DNA of 64,000 bases, from positions 62,001 to 126,000 of the forward strand of contig JAEUJZ010000139.1 of NCBI GenBank assembly GCA_016794505.1, in the 5' to 3' direction. Below the pieces are notes generated by a model. The model made no database searches. It was not told the origin of the DNA and worked only from the letters and a program-made list of their open reading frames with translations. Position numbers and translations under genes: made by a program. Below, piece by piece: positions 8,055 through 16,786 of the stretch (position 1 is its first letter; the number at the start of each line of letters is the position of its first letter). Source of the stretch: Myxococcales bacterium. Lineage in GTDB: Bacteria > Myxococcota_A > Polyangia > Palsa-1104 > JAEUJZ01.

Positions 8055-11000
8055 ATGTCATCGGCCCTTGGTGACTATGTTGAGCTGCGCTGCCAGAGCG
8101 GCTTTTCGTTTCTGCGTGGCGTAAGCCAGCCGGAAGAGCTCGTCGCTGCCGCGTCTGCGCTTGGCTATCGCGCGCTGGCCTTGACCGATCGCTGTGGCCT
8201 GTATGGTGCGGCGCGCTTTTTGAAAGCGGCTGCGCGGGCCGGCATCCATCCCATCGTCGGGGCTGAGCTCTGCATCGACGGGCAGCCGCTTCTGCTTCTG
8301 TGCGAAAACGCTGTGGGGTATCGCCACCTGTGTCGCTTGATCAGCAGCGAGAAGCGGCGTCAAGGCACCGGCCCACAGGGCGCGCTATCCAGCGATGATC
8401 TCGACGATCTGTCCAGCGGCTTGATCGCCATCGTCGGAGGCCCTGATTCGATCGTCGCCCACGCGCTTTCCCGGTCACCTTCGGGGCGCAGCGATGCCGT
8501 TTCTGCCGTCGAAAAAACGCTGCAGCGCTTGCGCTCGATGTTCTGCCGCAGCGGTCAGCAGGGTCTGTTTTTAGAGCTGCAAGTCCACTTCGAGCGCGAA
8601 GAAGATCGTCGCAATCTGGCGATGCTGCGCCTGTCGCAGCGGCATGGAATTCCGCTGGTGGTCAGCAACGATGTGCGCAGCGCGCAGCGCGACCGCGCGC
8701 TTTTGTGCGATGCGCTGGACTGCGTGCGCCAAGGCATAGCCCTGCGCACCGCCGGTACGCGACTTCTGCGCAATGGCGAGCGCTATCTGAAGCCGCCCAA
8801 AGACATGGCTGCGCTATTTTCCGACGTACCGCAAGCGCTGGAATGCACGCTCGACATCGCCGCACGCTGCCAGTTTTCGCTGCGCGATCTGGGCTATCGC
8901 TTTCCCGATTATCCAGTGCCTGGCTGCGATCCCGCGCTGCCGCATGAGCACAAGCAAGCCGCGCAGCATGACTTTCTGCGCGCTCGCGTACTTGACGCGG
9001 CCCCGACGCGCTTTCAGCCATTTTCCGATCGCGTTCGCGCTCAGCTTGATCGTGAGCTCGGACTGATCGCCAAGCTCGGACTCAGCGGTTATTTCCTGAT
9101 CGTCTGGGACATCATCGAGCTGTGTCGAGCCCGCGGCATCTTGGCGCAAGGCCGCGGCAGCGCTGCCAACTCTGCCGTCTGTTACGCGCTTGGCATCACG
9201 GCTTGCGACCCGCTGAAGATGGATCTTCTGTTCGAGCGCTTTTTGTCCGAAGAGCGCGGTGAGTGGCCCGATATCGACCTCGATCTGCCATCGGGTGCAG
9301 CGCGCGAAGAGATCATCCAGCACCTGTATCGCAAGTACGGCCCCCACGGCTGCGCCATGACTGGCAGCGTCATCACGTATCGCGGGCGCAGCGCCGCGCG
9401 CGACCTGGGCAAAGTGCTAGAGCTTCCCAACGAAGCCATCGATCGCCTGGCCAAGTCTGTGGGGCATTACGAAGATCCGCGCGCTCCCAGTCCCGAGGCA
9501 GAGCAGGGCGAAGCGGGAACGCTGCCCCAGCGCATGCGCGAAGCCGGCATCGATCCTGACTCGCTCGCTGGTCAGCGCTTTGCGACGCTGTGGACGCAGA
9601 TCCAAGATCTGCCGCGCCACTTTGCGCAGCACCCCGGCGGCATGATCATCGCGGCCGGTCGCTTGGATGAAGTCGTGCCGCTAGAGCCTGCGGCCATGCC
9701 CGGTCGCGTCGTCATGCAGTGGGACAAAGACGACGTCGAAGATCTGGGCATCGTGAAGATCGATCTATTGGGCTTGGGCATGCTGGCAGCGCTGGCCGAA
9801 GCGCGTGCGCTTGTGCCGCGCCATCACGGAGTCCCGTTCGATCTGCACACGCTACCCGAAGGCGATCGCGCGACGTATGACCTGATTGCCCGCGGCGACA
9901 CCGTCGGAGTGTTCCAGATCGAAAGCCGGGCGCAGATGGCCATCTTGCCACGCACGCAACCGCGCACGTTTTATGACTTGGTCGTGCAGGTCGGGCTGAT
10001 TCGCCCTGGCCCGATCATCGGGGACATGGTGCATCCGTACCTCAAGCGGCGCGCTGGACGCGAGCCGGTTCGCTTCCTTCATCCGTCGCTAGAGCCGGTC
10101 TTGGCGCGCACGCTGGGCATCCCGCTGTTTCAGGAACAGATCATGCGCGTAGCGATGATCGCGGGCGGCTTTAGCGGGGGGCAGGCCGACGAGCTTCGTC
10201 GGGCCATGGGCGGAAAGCACGGTGCCGAAAAGATGGCACGCATGGTGACTGCACTGCGCGAAGGCATGGCTGCGCGCGGCATCACTGGGGCTTTCGCCGA
10301 CGAGATCGTGCAGTCGATCACCGCGTTTGCTGCATACGGATTTCCTGAGTCACACGCCATCAGCTTCGCGTACTTGACCTATGCCAGCGCGTATCTCAAA
10401 GCGCATCATCCCGCAGCGTTTTATGCGTCGCTGCTCAATGCGTGGCCGATGGGTTTTTATCACCCAGCGACGCTGGTCAAAGACGCGCAGCGCCACGGTG
10501 TGCGCGTGCTGCCAATCGAGATCAACACTTCACAGGTGCGCTGCACGCTGACCGATGTGCAGGCCGCGCACGGGATGGCTGCGAACTCGACAGAAAACGG
10601 CACGGAATCGACGCAGCGAGGCTCTGTCACGCAGCCAGCGCTGCGCATGGGCCTGCGCTATGTCCGCGGGCTGTCGCAGGCAGCGGCCGAGGCACTTGTG
10701 GCAGAGCGCGAGCGCGAGCCGTACGCGAGCCTGGGGGACCTGCGCAAGCGGGTGCCGTTTCTGTCGCCGCGCGATCTTGCGACCTTGGCCGAGATTGGCG
10801 CCTTTGCTCGCCTCGACGGGCAGCCAAGTCGACGCAGCGCGCTGTGGCAGGTCAGCGCTATGGGCGATCGCGAGGGGCTCTTGGCTGGTGCTAGTGCCGA
10901 TTCCGAGTCACCGCTTGCCGAGATGACGCTTGCCGAGCGCATCGCCGCCGACTTCCACGGAGCCTCGCTGAGCGTCGGGCCGCACCCCGTTGCTCTTTTG

Positions 11001-11324
11001 CGATCGCAGCTTGCCGAGCAGGGGGTGCTGAATTCGCAGCAGGCGATCGCAGCGCGCCCCGGATCGCGCGTGCGCAGCGCCGGTCTGTGCATCGTGCGGC
11101 AAAGACCACCAACGGCGAAGGGCTTCTGTTTCTTGACCTTGGAAGACGAAGCCGGACTTCTGAACATCATCGTGCCGCCGACTGTGTACGAAGCGCATCG
11201 CGCGACCTTGCGTGGCTCATCGCTTGTGATCGTCGACGGTATCTTGCAGCGACAAGACGGTGCCGTCTCGATCAAGGCCGACCGCTTGGCGGCGCTGCAC
11301 AGTGACGAGCGCGTGCAGAGCTAG
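8055..11324 (+). CDS. dnaE2: error-prone DNA polymerase III alpha-type subunit DnaE2
   Basis: C-family replicative-type polymerase used for translesion synthesis and SOS mutagenesis. An N-terminal PHP domain (residues ~6-75, FSFLRGVSQPEEL, ALALTDRCGLYGA) precedes the polymerase core with QGRGSAANSAVCYALG and the catalytic PDIDLD (Asp406, Asp408, Asp410). A helix-hairpin region and a C-terminal OB fold (RVRSAGLCIVRQRP, residues ~1010-1085) follow. The length of 1089 aa is normal for DnaE2. A GAGGCGG box precedes the ATG. It is the last gene of the imuA-imuB-dnaE2 cassette. Its stop overlaps the end of the convergent kinase gene by 4 bp. Confidence 0.95.
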   Translation: MSSALGDYVELRCQSGFSFLRGVSQPEELVAAASALGYRALALTDRCGLYGAARFLKAAARAGIHPIVGAELCIDGQPLLLLCENAVGYRHLCRLISSEKRRQGTGPQGALSSDDLDDLSSGLIAIVGGPDSIVAHALSRSPSGRSDAVSAVEKTLQRLRSMFCRSGQQGLFLELQVHFEREEDRRNLAMLRLSQRHGIPLVVSNDVRSAQRDRALLCDALDCVRQGIALRTAGTRLLRNGERYLKPPKDMAALFSDVPQALECTLDIAARCQFSLRDLGYRFPDYPVPGCDPALPHEHKQAAQHDFLRARVLDAAPTRFQPFSDRVRAQLDRELGLIAKLGLSGYFLIVWDIIELCRARGILAQGRGSAANSAVCYALGITACDPLKMDLLFERFLSEERGEWPDIDLDLPSGAAREEIIQHLYRKYGPHGCAMTGSVITYRGRSAARDLGKVLELPNEAIDRLAKSVGHYEDPRAPSPEAEQGEAGTLPQRMREAGIDPDSLAGQRFATLWTQIQDLPRHFAQHPGGMIIAAGRLDEVVPLEPAAMPGRVVMQWDKDDVEDLGIVKIDLLGLGMLAALAEARALVPRHHGVPFDLHTLPEGDRATYDLIARGDTVGVFQIESRAQMAILPRTQPRTFYDLVVQVGLIRPGPIIGDMVHPYLKRRAGREPVRFLHPSLEPVLARTLGIPLFQEQIMRVAMIAGGFSGGQADELRRAMGGKHGAEKMARMVTALREGMAARGITGAFADEIVQSITAFAAYGFPESHAISFAYLTYASAYLKAHHPAAFYASLLNAWPMGFYHPATLVKDAQRHGVRVLPIEINTSQVRCTLTDVQAAHGMAANSTENGTESTQRGSVTQPALRMGLRYVRGLSQAAAEALVAEREREPYASLGDLRKRVPFLSPRDLATLAEIGAFARLDGQPSRRSALWQVSAMGDREGLLAGASADSESPLAEMTLAERIAADFHGASLSVGPHPVALLRSQLAEQGVLNSQQAIAARPGSRVRSAGLCIVRQRPPTAKGFCFLTLEDEAGLLNIIVPPTVYEAHRATLRGSSLVIVDGILQRQDGAVSIKADRLAALHSDERVQS

Positions 11325-13213
11325 CGGATCAAGAAGCCGGCTTTTTCACAGGCGGCGCGGACGAACTCGCGCGAGCCAGGGTCGAGGTGATCGAGGGCCA
11401 AGCCGACCAAGGTCGCATTCCTTAGCGCGCAGGCGGTCGATCCGACGATGCGCCATGCGGTCGGAGCGCGCAGCGGCGTACCCGTCGCGACGTGCGCCAA
11501 GCTGACGGCCGGCCATAGGCGACCTTGTTGGTGCGCAACTTGAGCTTCGCGCAGGAAGCGATCGATGTCCGAAAGACTGGTTGCTCCGCCGGGAAAGTCA
11601 CCGGGTAGCTCAAGCCCGGTGCCCTGCGCATCGCGGACTGGCGGATAGCCAGCGAGCTTCTTGGGGCCCGGTGGCACAGCGCCAGCAAACGAAGCGCAGG
11701 GGCGCCAGCGCGCCTGCAGAGCTCCTTCGTTGTCAGGCGAAGCCGAAAGGACCTTGTCGACGTGGGTCTGCACGTCGGCGCAGGATCCGGCGGTGCGCGC
11801 CGCTTCCGCCTTTTGGATGTGGCTGCCGACCACCAAGGTCAGAAGTATCTCGTACTGCTGCTGCGCCGTCAGGTTCAGGCGCAAGGTCGGTGGCAGCTCG
11901 CGCGTGATCAGAAGCGCGCTGTCATAGTCCTTGGCGCCGATTGCTGCGTCGAGCTTCTTGTACGACGCTTGCGACTGCGTGCCGTTCTTTGCTCGCTTGC
12001 TGGTGATCTCGGCGGTGGCGCGCACGCTGTCGGGGACGCCCTTCATTTCAAGCACGCGGTCGGCCAGCTTCTGAGCATCGGCCCAGTGCTCTTCCATCAG
12101 CGCTTGCTCAGCGGCAAGCAGCATCTCGCTGGCTTGGGCCGGGCGCCGCGACAACATGCGGACGATGGGGAACAGCAGAAGCGCCATGACCAGAGCACCG
12201 ATGCCAGCAAAGCCCAGCATGCGCACAAAGGCGATGCGCGGCGCCAGGGCCGGCGCGTTTCCGGAGTGGCTTGCGGCCTGGCTGGCCTGCGCGGCTTTGG
12301 CGGCTGCGGCGCGCTTCTTGCGCAGCTTGGCTTTTTCGCTCTCGGGAAGCTCGATCGCCGCCAGAAACTCCAGCATCGTCGGATAGCGCGCTTCCTTTTT
12401 CTTGGACAAGGCGCGTTTGACAGCGACGGCGATGTTGAGCGGCAGGTCGGGAACCAGCGTCTCAAGCGGCGTTGGATCGTCGTTGATCACCTGCTTGAAC
12501 AGGTCGATGACGCTCTCTTGATCGAAGGGCAGCTTGCCGGCCAGCATGCGATACAAGATGACCGCCACCGACCACTGATCGGATCGGCCATCGATCTGCG
12601 AGTTCTGGCCCATCGCGCCTTCGGGCGCCATGTAGCGCGGCGTACCCAGGACCAAAAGATCCTTGGTGGCGCGATCCGACGGTCGTGGGATCTTCGACAC
12701 GCCAAAGTCGATGACCTTGGCCACCTCGATCATCTTGCCGCCGACATCCTGCTGCGAAAGGAAGATATTGCGTGGCTTGAGATCGCGGTGAATGACGCCG
12801 CGCTGATGCGCCGCCTGCAGCGCGCTGCCGATCTGCTTCACGATTTCGAGCGCGTCTTCAAGGGGCAGCTTGCCGAGGCGCTCCAGCCGGTCTTGCAGGT
12901 CTTCGCCTTCGAGAAGCTCCATGACAATGAAGGCGCAGCCGGTCTGGTCCTTGTCCAGATCCATCACCGTCACGATGTTCGGGTGATGCAGCGAGCTGAT
13001 GATGCGCGCCTCGTCTTGGAAGCGCTCGTATAGCTCGCTGTTCTGGGCCGAGCGCGAGTGCAGGATCTTCACGGCGCAGGTGCCGCCCGTGCGAATGTGG
13101 CGGGCTCGATAGATGGCGCCCATGCCGCCTTCGTTGATCATCTTTTCGATGCGGTAGGTGTTGGCTAGCACCGCACCGACGAGCTTCTCGCTCTCCTCGC
13201 GCTCGTCTGACAT
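11321..13213 (-). CDS. membrane-anchored Ser/Thr protein kinase
   Basis: Hanks-type kinase (residues ~20-290): Gly loop NEGGMGAIY, Lys49 (CAVKI), catalytic HRD at 142-144 (IHRDLKPRN), DFG at 169-171 and APE-like MAPEG at 195-199, so it should be active. A basic Ala/Lys linker (residues ~295-325) leads to one membrane segment (~331-351). The kinase is therefore cytoplasmic and the C-terminal 280 residues are periplasmic. The tail contains helical, TPR-like sequence and ends in a ~65-residue module (AWRIVGSTAC, HLDPGSREFV, CEKAGF) that recurs at the C-terminus of the 29590-33903 protein. AGAAGG precedes the ATG. It is convergent with dnaE2, overlapping by 4 bp. The substrate is unknown. Confidence 0.92.
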   Translation of the reverse strand: MSDEREESEKLVGAVLANTYRIEKMINEGGMGAIYRARHIRTGGTCAVKILHSRSAQNSELYERFQDEARIISSLHHPNIVTVMDLDKDQTGCAFIVMELLEGEDLQDRLERLGKLPLEDALEIVKQIGSALQAAHQRGVIHRDLKPRNIFLSQQDVGGKMIEVAKVIDFGVSKIPRPSDRATKDLLVLGTPRYMAPEGAMGQNSQIDGRSDQWSVAVILYRMLAGKLPFDQESVIDLFKQVINDDPTPLETLVPDLPLNIAVAVKRALSKKKEARYPTMLEFLAAIELPESEKAKLRKKRAAAAKAAQASQAASHSGNAPALAPRIAFVRMLGFAGIGALVMALLLFPIVRMLSRRPAQASEMLLAAEQALMEEHWADAQKLADRVLEMKGVPDSVRATAEITSKRAKNGTQSQASYKKLDAAIGAKDYDSALLITRELPPTLRLNLTAQQQYEILLTLVVGSHIQKAEAARTAGSCADVQTHVDKVLSASPDNEGALQARWRPCASFAGAVPPGPKKLAGYPPVRDAQGTGLELPGDFPGGATSLSDIDRFLREAQVAHQQGRLWPAVSLAHVATGTPLRAPTAWRIVGSTACALRNATLVGLALDHLDPGSREFVRAACEKAGFLIR

Positions 13214-13472
13214 GGCCTTCTTTATCCCCCGCGGGGGAGGAGCCCAAGGCGGGCCGATCCCCTCGCCAAGACTGAGGATATGCCAGCGTCACAGGGCGGC
13301 GAAGCGCTTTTTTGCCGCGGGGCAAAGCAGCACCGGTCGGGGGACGGCGCGCACGATGCAAGCCGCGGATGCAGGACCCTGAGTCAGGCGACCGATGCAA
13401 TGGTTGCTGCAGCCAGGGGTCTTGCCCGTGTACCCTAGTGATTCTGTGACCCTGTATAGGGAAGGAGTGCAT

Positions 13473-13919
13473 ATGCAGACCCTCGCCAGCAATCCCGCCT
13501 TCATGGTTTATGCCCTCGCGACGCTCGTTCTGTGTCTGAACCTGATGTTCCTTTGGGGCTATAGCGGGGGCGTGCGCGGCAAGACCAAGACCGCGCTCAA
13601 CCCCGAGGACGCCGCGACGGTGGCCAAGGGGGCGCAGGTGACCGAGACCGACCCGCCCGAGGTGGCCCGCGTCCTGCGCGCTCATCGCAACGCCGAAGCC
13701 AACATCTATCCCTTTTTGGCCTTGGGTCTGGTGTTCGTGCTTCTGGGCGGCCCCGCCGAGCACGCCAAGATTATCTTTGGCATCTTCGTCGGTGCGCGCT
13801 GGCTTCACTCGATCGTTTATCTCGCCGGCAAGCAGCCGTGGCGCACGCTGAGCTTCGTCATTGGCGCCTTTGCCATCCTGGGCCTGATGGGCGACATCGT
13901 CTGGCTGCTTCTGAAGTAA
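13473..13919 (+). CDS. MAPEG-family membrane protein
   Basis: Small integral membrane protein of the MAPEG family (glutathione/eicosanoid-related membrane enzymes). About four hydrophobic helices are visible, with the characteristic segment RAHRNAEANIYPFLALGL (residues ~69-86), where the Arg/His/Asn/Glu residues bind glutathione in known members. The ATG at 13473 is chosen because GGAAGGAG lies 6 bases upstream. The frame extends 26 codons further upstream without a ribosome site. At 148 aa it matches family length. It stands alone; the nearby soluble GST (15935-16546) is the only other glutathione-type gene, and no functional link is shown. Confidence 0.85.
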   Translation: MQTLASNPAFMVYALATLVLCLNLMFLWGYSGGVRGKTKTALNPEDAATVAKGAQVTETDPPEVARVLRAHRNAEANIYPFLALGLVFVLLGGPAEHAKIIFGIFVGARWLHSIVYLAGKQPWRTLSFVIGAFAILGLMGDIVWLLLK

Positions 13920-14012
13920 GCGTCGACCCGGCTCGCGTGATCCGGTCGTTGTGTGCTAGGCCGCGTCGCGCCGTGCTCGGTTCCTTTGGCATGCCAGTCC
14001 TGCTTTCCATCC

Positions 14013-14588
14013 ATGAACCCTGAGCTCTGCATTGCGACGCCGCGGCTGTGGCTGAGCGTGCCGGACGTCGACTACGCCGCCGCCGTCGCAGACTTTCAGC
14101 GACGAAACCGCATACACTTTGCGCCGTGGGATCCACCGCGCGCCGAGGCGTTCTTTAGCGAGCCGCACTGGCGTGAGCAGCTCGCCCTTTCCCGTTCCGA
14201 CTGCGAGGCCGAGCGCAGCCTGCGCCTGTTTCTGCGGCCGAAAGCCGACCCGCAGCGGGTGATCGGCTTCGTTCATTTTTCAAACATCCTGCGCGGCCCG
14301 TTTCTGGCTTGCTTCTTGGGCTATGGCCTGGATCAGGACTGCGTCGGACAGGGCCTGATGACCGAGGCGCTTAGCGAGAGCATCGACTGGGTATTTAGCC
14401 AGCTTGCGCTGCACCGCATCATGGCCAACTACATCCCAGAAAATCACCGCAGCGCCGCCGTGCTTGCGCGCCTTGGCTTCGTCATCGAGGGCTTGGCGCG
14501 CGAGTACCTGTATATAAACGGCGCCTGGCGCGACCACGTGCTGACGGCCCGAATCAACCCCAAGGCGCCATCACCGCTGCCGTTCTAG
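14013..14588 (+). CDS. GNAT N-acetyltransferase, RimJ/RimL-like
   Basis: Acetyl-CoA-dependent N-acetyltransferase of the RimJ/RimL type, which acetylate ribosomal-protein N-termini or small amines. It shows the family order: N-terminal TPRLWLSVPDVDYAAAV, the GFVHFSNILRGPF strand, GYGLDQDCVGQGLMTEAL (acetyl-CoA loop, residues ~96-115), then HRIMANYIPENHRSAAVLARLGF (split across ~130-155) and a closing DHVLTAR strand. The ATG at 14013 gives 191 aa, the usual length. An upstream in-frame start would add 20 residues that look non-homologous. The substrate is not predictable from sequence. Confidence 0.85.
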   Translation: MNPELCIATPRLWLSVPDVDYAAAVADFQRRNRIHFAPWDPPRAEAFFSEPHWREQLALSRSDCEAERSLRLFLRPKADPQRVIGFVHFSNILRGPFLACFLGYGLDQDCVGQGLMTEALSESIDWVFSQLALHRIMANYIPENHRSAAVLARLGFVIEGLAREYLYINGAWRDHVLTARINPKAPSPLPF

Positions 14589-14621
14589 GAACGCGTCGAA
14601 AGGGAGGGGTACAATCAAACC

Positions 14622-15734
14622 ATGCGCGCCGTGCCGGGGATGATCACGCTGCTTGCCTGGTCTCTTTGCGGCTGTGTTGAGCTGCTTGTTCCAGGTTCTC
14701 CGAGTCTTCGGGTTGAGCGCAGCCTTTCGTTACACGACTCTGGCGTCGAGCCGCGGCTGGCTGGGGATGCGCTGGTCTATCTGGATGGCATGAAGCGGGC
14801 CGTGCGCCGCGAGGGCACAGCCGAGCGTCGCGTGTCGCTTGCCGGCCATCCCTGCCTTGTTCCTGACTCCCGGCCGAGTCTGTTTTTTGTCGACCCCATG
14901 GGAATGCAGGCCATCGCGTGGGGGACGTCCGGGGGCATAACGGGAGACTTCGTCCACGTCGTGGGTGTTCGCACGACGGTCGACTGCTTGGTGGACTTCA
15001 AGGCCGGCACAGCTCACGTTCTATCCGACGCGCTGCCGCAGGTATCGCGGTCGATGCTCACGGGATCCTTCGTGTTGGGCGCGGGGCGCGTGTATCACTG
15101 GACCGCGGACTCGCCCATCTATGTCACGGAGCTTTCGACGGGGCACTCGGCGGCGCTCACCGAGCGCTCGGACAGCCTCTATTGTCAGGTGTCTGAGCAC
15201 GCCTCGGTTGCGCTGGTGGCTTGCATCTATCGACAGGATGCGCGTCGCGGAAGCGTGTTGTTTCAGCGTATGGACGTGTCGAGCGTTCCGCCTCGCAGCT
15301 TGGACTCCTTTACGCTGGCGGTGGATCTGCCGCTGCAAATCCATCCACCGATCATCGCCCCGGATGGCAGCCGGCTTCTGTACTTCGGCGAAACCTACGA
15401 CACGGGGGAATACGTGCCTCTCGACGCTGCGCGGGAAAATGTCGTGGTGGCCGTCGATCTGCACCGTCGATCGCTTTCCTTCGTCCACGCGCTTCGTCTC
15501 CGTGGCTTCATTCACAGTGTGGCGACAACCAGCGACGGGAGCCTCACCCTGATCGGCGAATTCCTGGACGTGTGGGGGCAACGTTCGCAGATCCGCATCC
15601 TGGCGAGGAACGGCGAAGACCGCGGCACGTGGCCGATCGAAGGGCAATTGAAAGCGATCCTTCCGCTTCGGCAGGGGCACCTGTGCTGGATCGTGGTCGA
15701 TGAGACCGCGTATCTGATCCGCCTTCCTGCATAG
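14622..15734 (+). CDS. predicted lipoprotein, beta-propeller-like, unknown function
   Basis: A strong GGGAGGGG ribosome site lies upstream of the ATG. The N-terminus is a lipoprotein signal (MRAVPGMITLLAWSLCGC) with the modified Cys at residue 18 in an LCGC lipobox. The remainder is beta-rich with repeated blade-like strands (GDALVYLDGMKRAV, RPSLFFVDPMG, APDGSRLLYFGETYD, TSDGSLTLIGEF), resembling TolB/WD-type propellers, though I cannot assign a family. It is probably anchored to a periplasmic membrane face. The gap up to the GST gene (15735-15934) shows no further signal. Confidence 0.7.
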   Translation: MRAVPGMITLLAWSLCGCVELLVPGSPSLRVERSLSLHDSGVEPRLAGDALVYLDGMKRAVRREGTAERRVSLAGHPCLVPDSRPSLFFVDPMGMQAIAWGTSGGITGDFVHVVGVRTTVDCLVDFKAGTAHVLSDALPQVSRSMLTGSFVLGAGRVYHWTADSPIYVTELSTGHSAALTERSDSLYCQVSEHASVALVACIYRQDARRGSVLFQRMDVSSVPPRSLDSFTLAVDLPLQIHPPIIAPDGSRLLYFGETYDTGEYVPLDAARENVVVAVDLHRRSLSFVHALRLRGFIHSVATTSDGSLTLIGEFLDVWGQRSQIRILARNGEDRGTWPIEGQLKAILPLRQGHLCWIVVDETAYLIRLPA

Positions 15735-15934
15735 GAAGCCACGCGCACAAGCGGTTCAGACGCGGGGCGCTCGTCATTCGGATGCGACAGATGGTGAAGG
15801 AAGCCTGCTCGCGATGGGCACGGCGCAGATCGTCGAGATCTGCAAGACCGTGCCCGCGACGGCAAGGTGTACGAAATAAGAGGGGATCGACGGGCAGAGA
15901 GGCGTTGCGAGAGGCGCTCTGGGCGCGGCCGAGC

Positions 15935-16546
15935 TTACGGAGCCTTGGCGCAGGCGGGGCGTGACGTGCAGCGCTTGGCCCAGGCCGAAAGGCGAGCCAG
16001 ACCGCTGTAGTCGATGCCCATCATGCCGACGTATTCCAGCCACGAGGCCAGGTGCAGATCGGCGATCGAGAACTGATCGCCAAGCAGGTAATCGCGTCCC
16101 GTGAGCGCCGTGTCGACGATGGCCAGAAGCTCCAGCGCGTCGGTCTTGCCGCGCTCGCCCGCCTTGGCGTTGCGCTCGTCTGCCGGTGCCCACTCGCTGA
16201 GGTTACGTCCGACGCGCATCACGGCATCGCCCAGAGTCACGTTGGTCCAGATGATCCACATCATCGCTTCGCCGCGGCGCGGACCCGGCGCTGGGAACAG
16301 GCCTTTTTCGACGCCGAACGTCTCGCCCAGATAGATCTGAATCGCCGCCGACTCAAAGATGGGTACGCCGTTGTGAACGATGACGGGCACCTTGCCATTG
16401 GGGTTGATCTTCAAGAAGTCGGGCTTCTTGTTCTCGCCAGCGCGGATGTCGATCGCCACTTTTTCATAGGGAATGCCCAGCTCTTCCAGCGTCCAGTGGA
16501 CCGGCGAAGCACTCGATTGGGGGGCGTAGTAGAAGGTCAGACTCAT
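15935..16546 (-). CDS. glutathione S-transferase
   Basis: Soluble GST. The N-terminal thioredoxin fold (residues 1-80) has the early catalytic Tyr/Ser region (YYAPQSSASP), the cis-Pro motif GKVPVIVHNG and the glutathione-binding ESAAI. The all-helical C-terminal domain includes the conserved N-capping stretch FSIADLHLASWLEY. At 203 aa it is typical. AAAGGAG lies 6 bases before the ATG. The gene has its own promoter candidate with a perfect palindrome in the spacer (16600-16628), suggesting control by a TetR/MarR-type repressor responding to a xenobiotic or oxidant. Confidence 0.93.
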   Translation of the reverse strand: MSLTFYYAPQSSASPVHWTLEELGIPYEKVAIDIRAGENKKPDFLKINPNGKVPVIVHNGVPIFESAAIQIYLGETFGVEKGLFPAPGPRRGEAMMWIIWTNVTLGDAVMRVGRNLSEWAPADERNAKAGERGKTDALELLAIVDTALTGRDYLLGDQFSIADLHLASWLEYVGMMGIDYSGLARLSAWAKRCTSRPACAKAP

Positions 16547-16599
16547 CGTGGACTCCTTTGTGATTGCGCCGAGGTACGGCGGTTGGTGAAGCGGGCAGA

Positions 16600-16628
16600 G
16601 AGATACTGTTCATTTGAACAGATGTCTA
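16600..16628 (-). promoter_or_regulatory. GST promoter with palindromic operator
   Basis: On the minus strand -35 TAGACA (16623-16628) and -10 TATCTC (16600-16605) are 17 bp apart. The 16-bp perfect palindrome CTGTTC-ATTT-GAACAG (16606-16621) almost exactly fills the spacer, the classic position for a repressor. Its ends also fit the enterobacterial LexA pattern CTGT-N8-ACAG, although the lexA upstream sites in this window look different. The remaining gap to the plus-strand gene at 16787 shows nothing else. Confidence 0.55.
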
Positions 16629-16786
16629 GAAAAAAATAGCTCGCAGAAGCGGCAGGGCAGCGACGGGAAAGCGAGCTCAAGCAGAGACGTTGGACGCTGT
16701 CATGAAGCCGCCCGCGCCTGCGCGGTCCGGGCCGCGATCTCTCCTCGCTTCCGCGGGCTCGGGGCGCCTACGATAGACAGACCGAC

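Noticed and set aside
11762..13033. 423-codon plus-strand frame
   Set aside because: Antisense to a clear Ser/Thr kinase; no ribosome site or recognisable protein.
13308..13330. TTTGCC-GCGG-GGCAAA hairpin as a terminator
   Set aside because: The T-run precedes rather than follows the stem in the plus direction and becomes an A-run on the minus strand.
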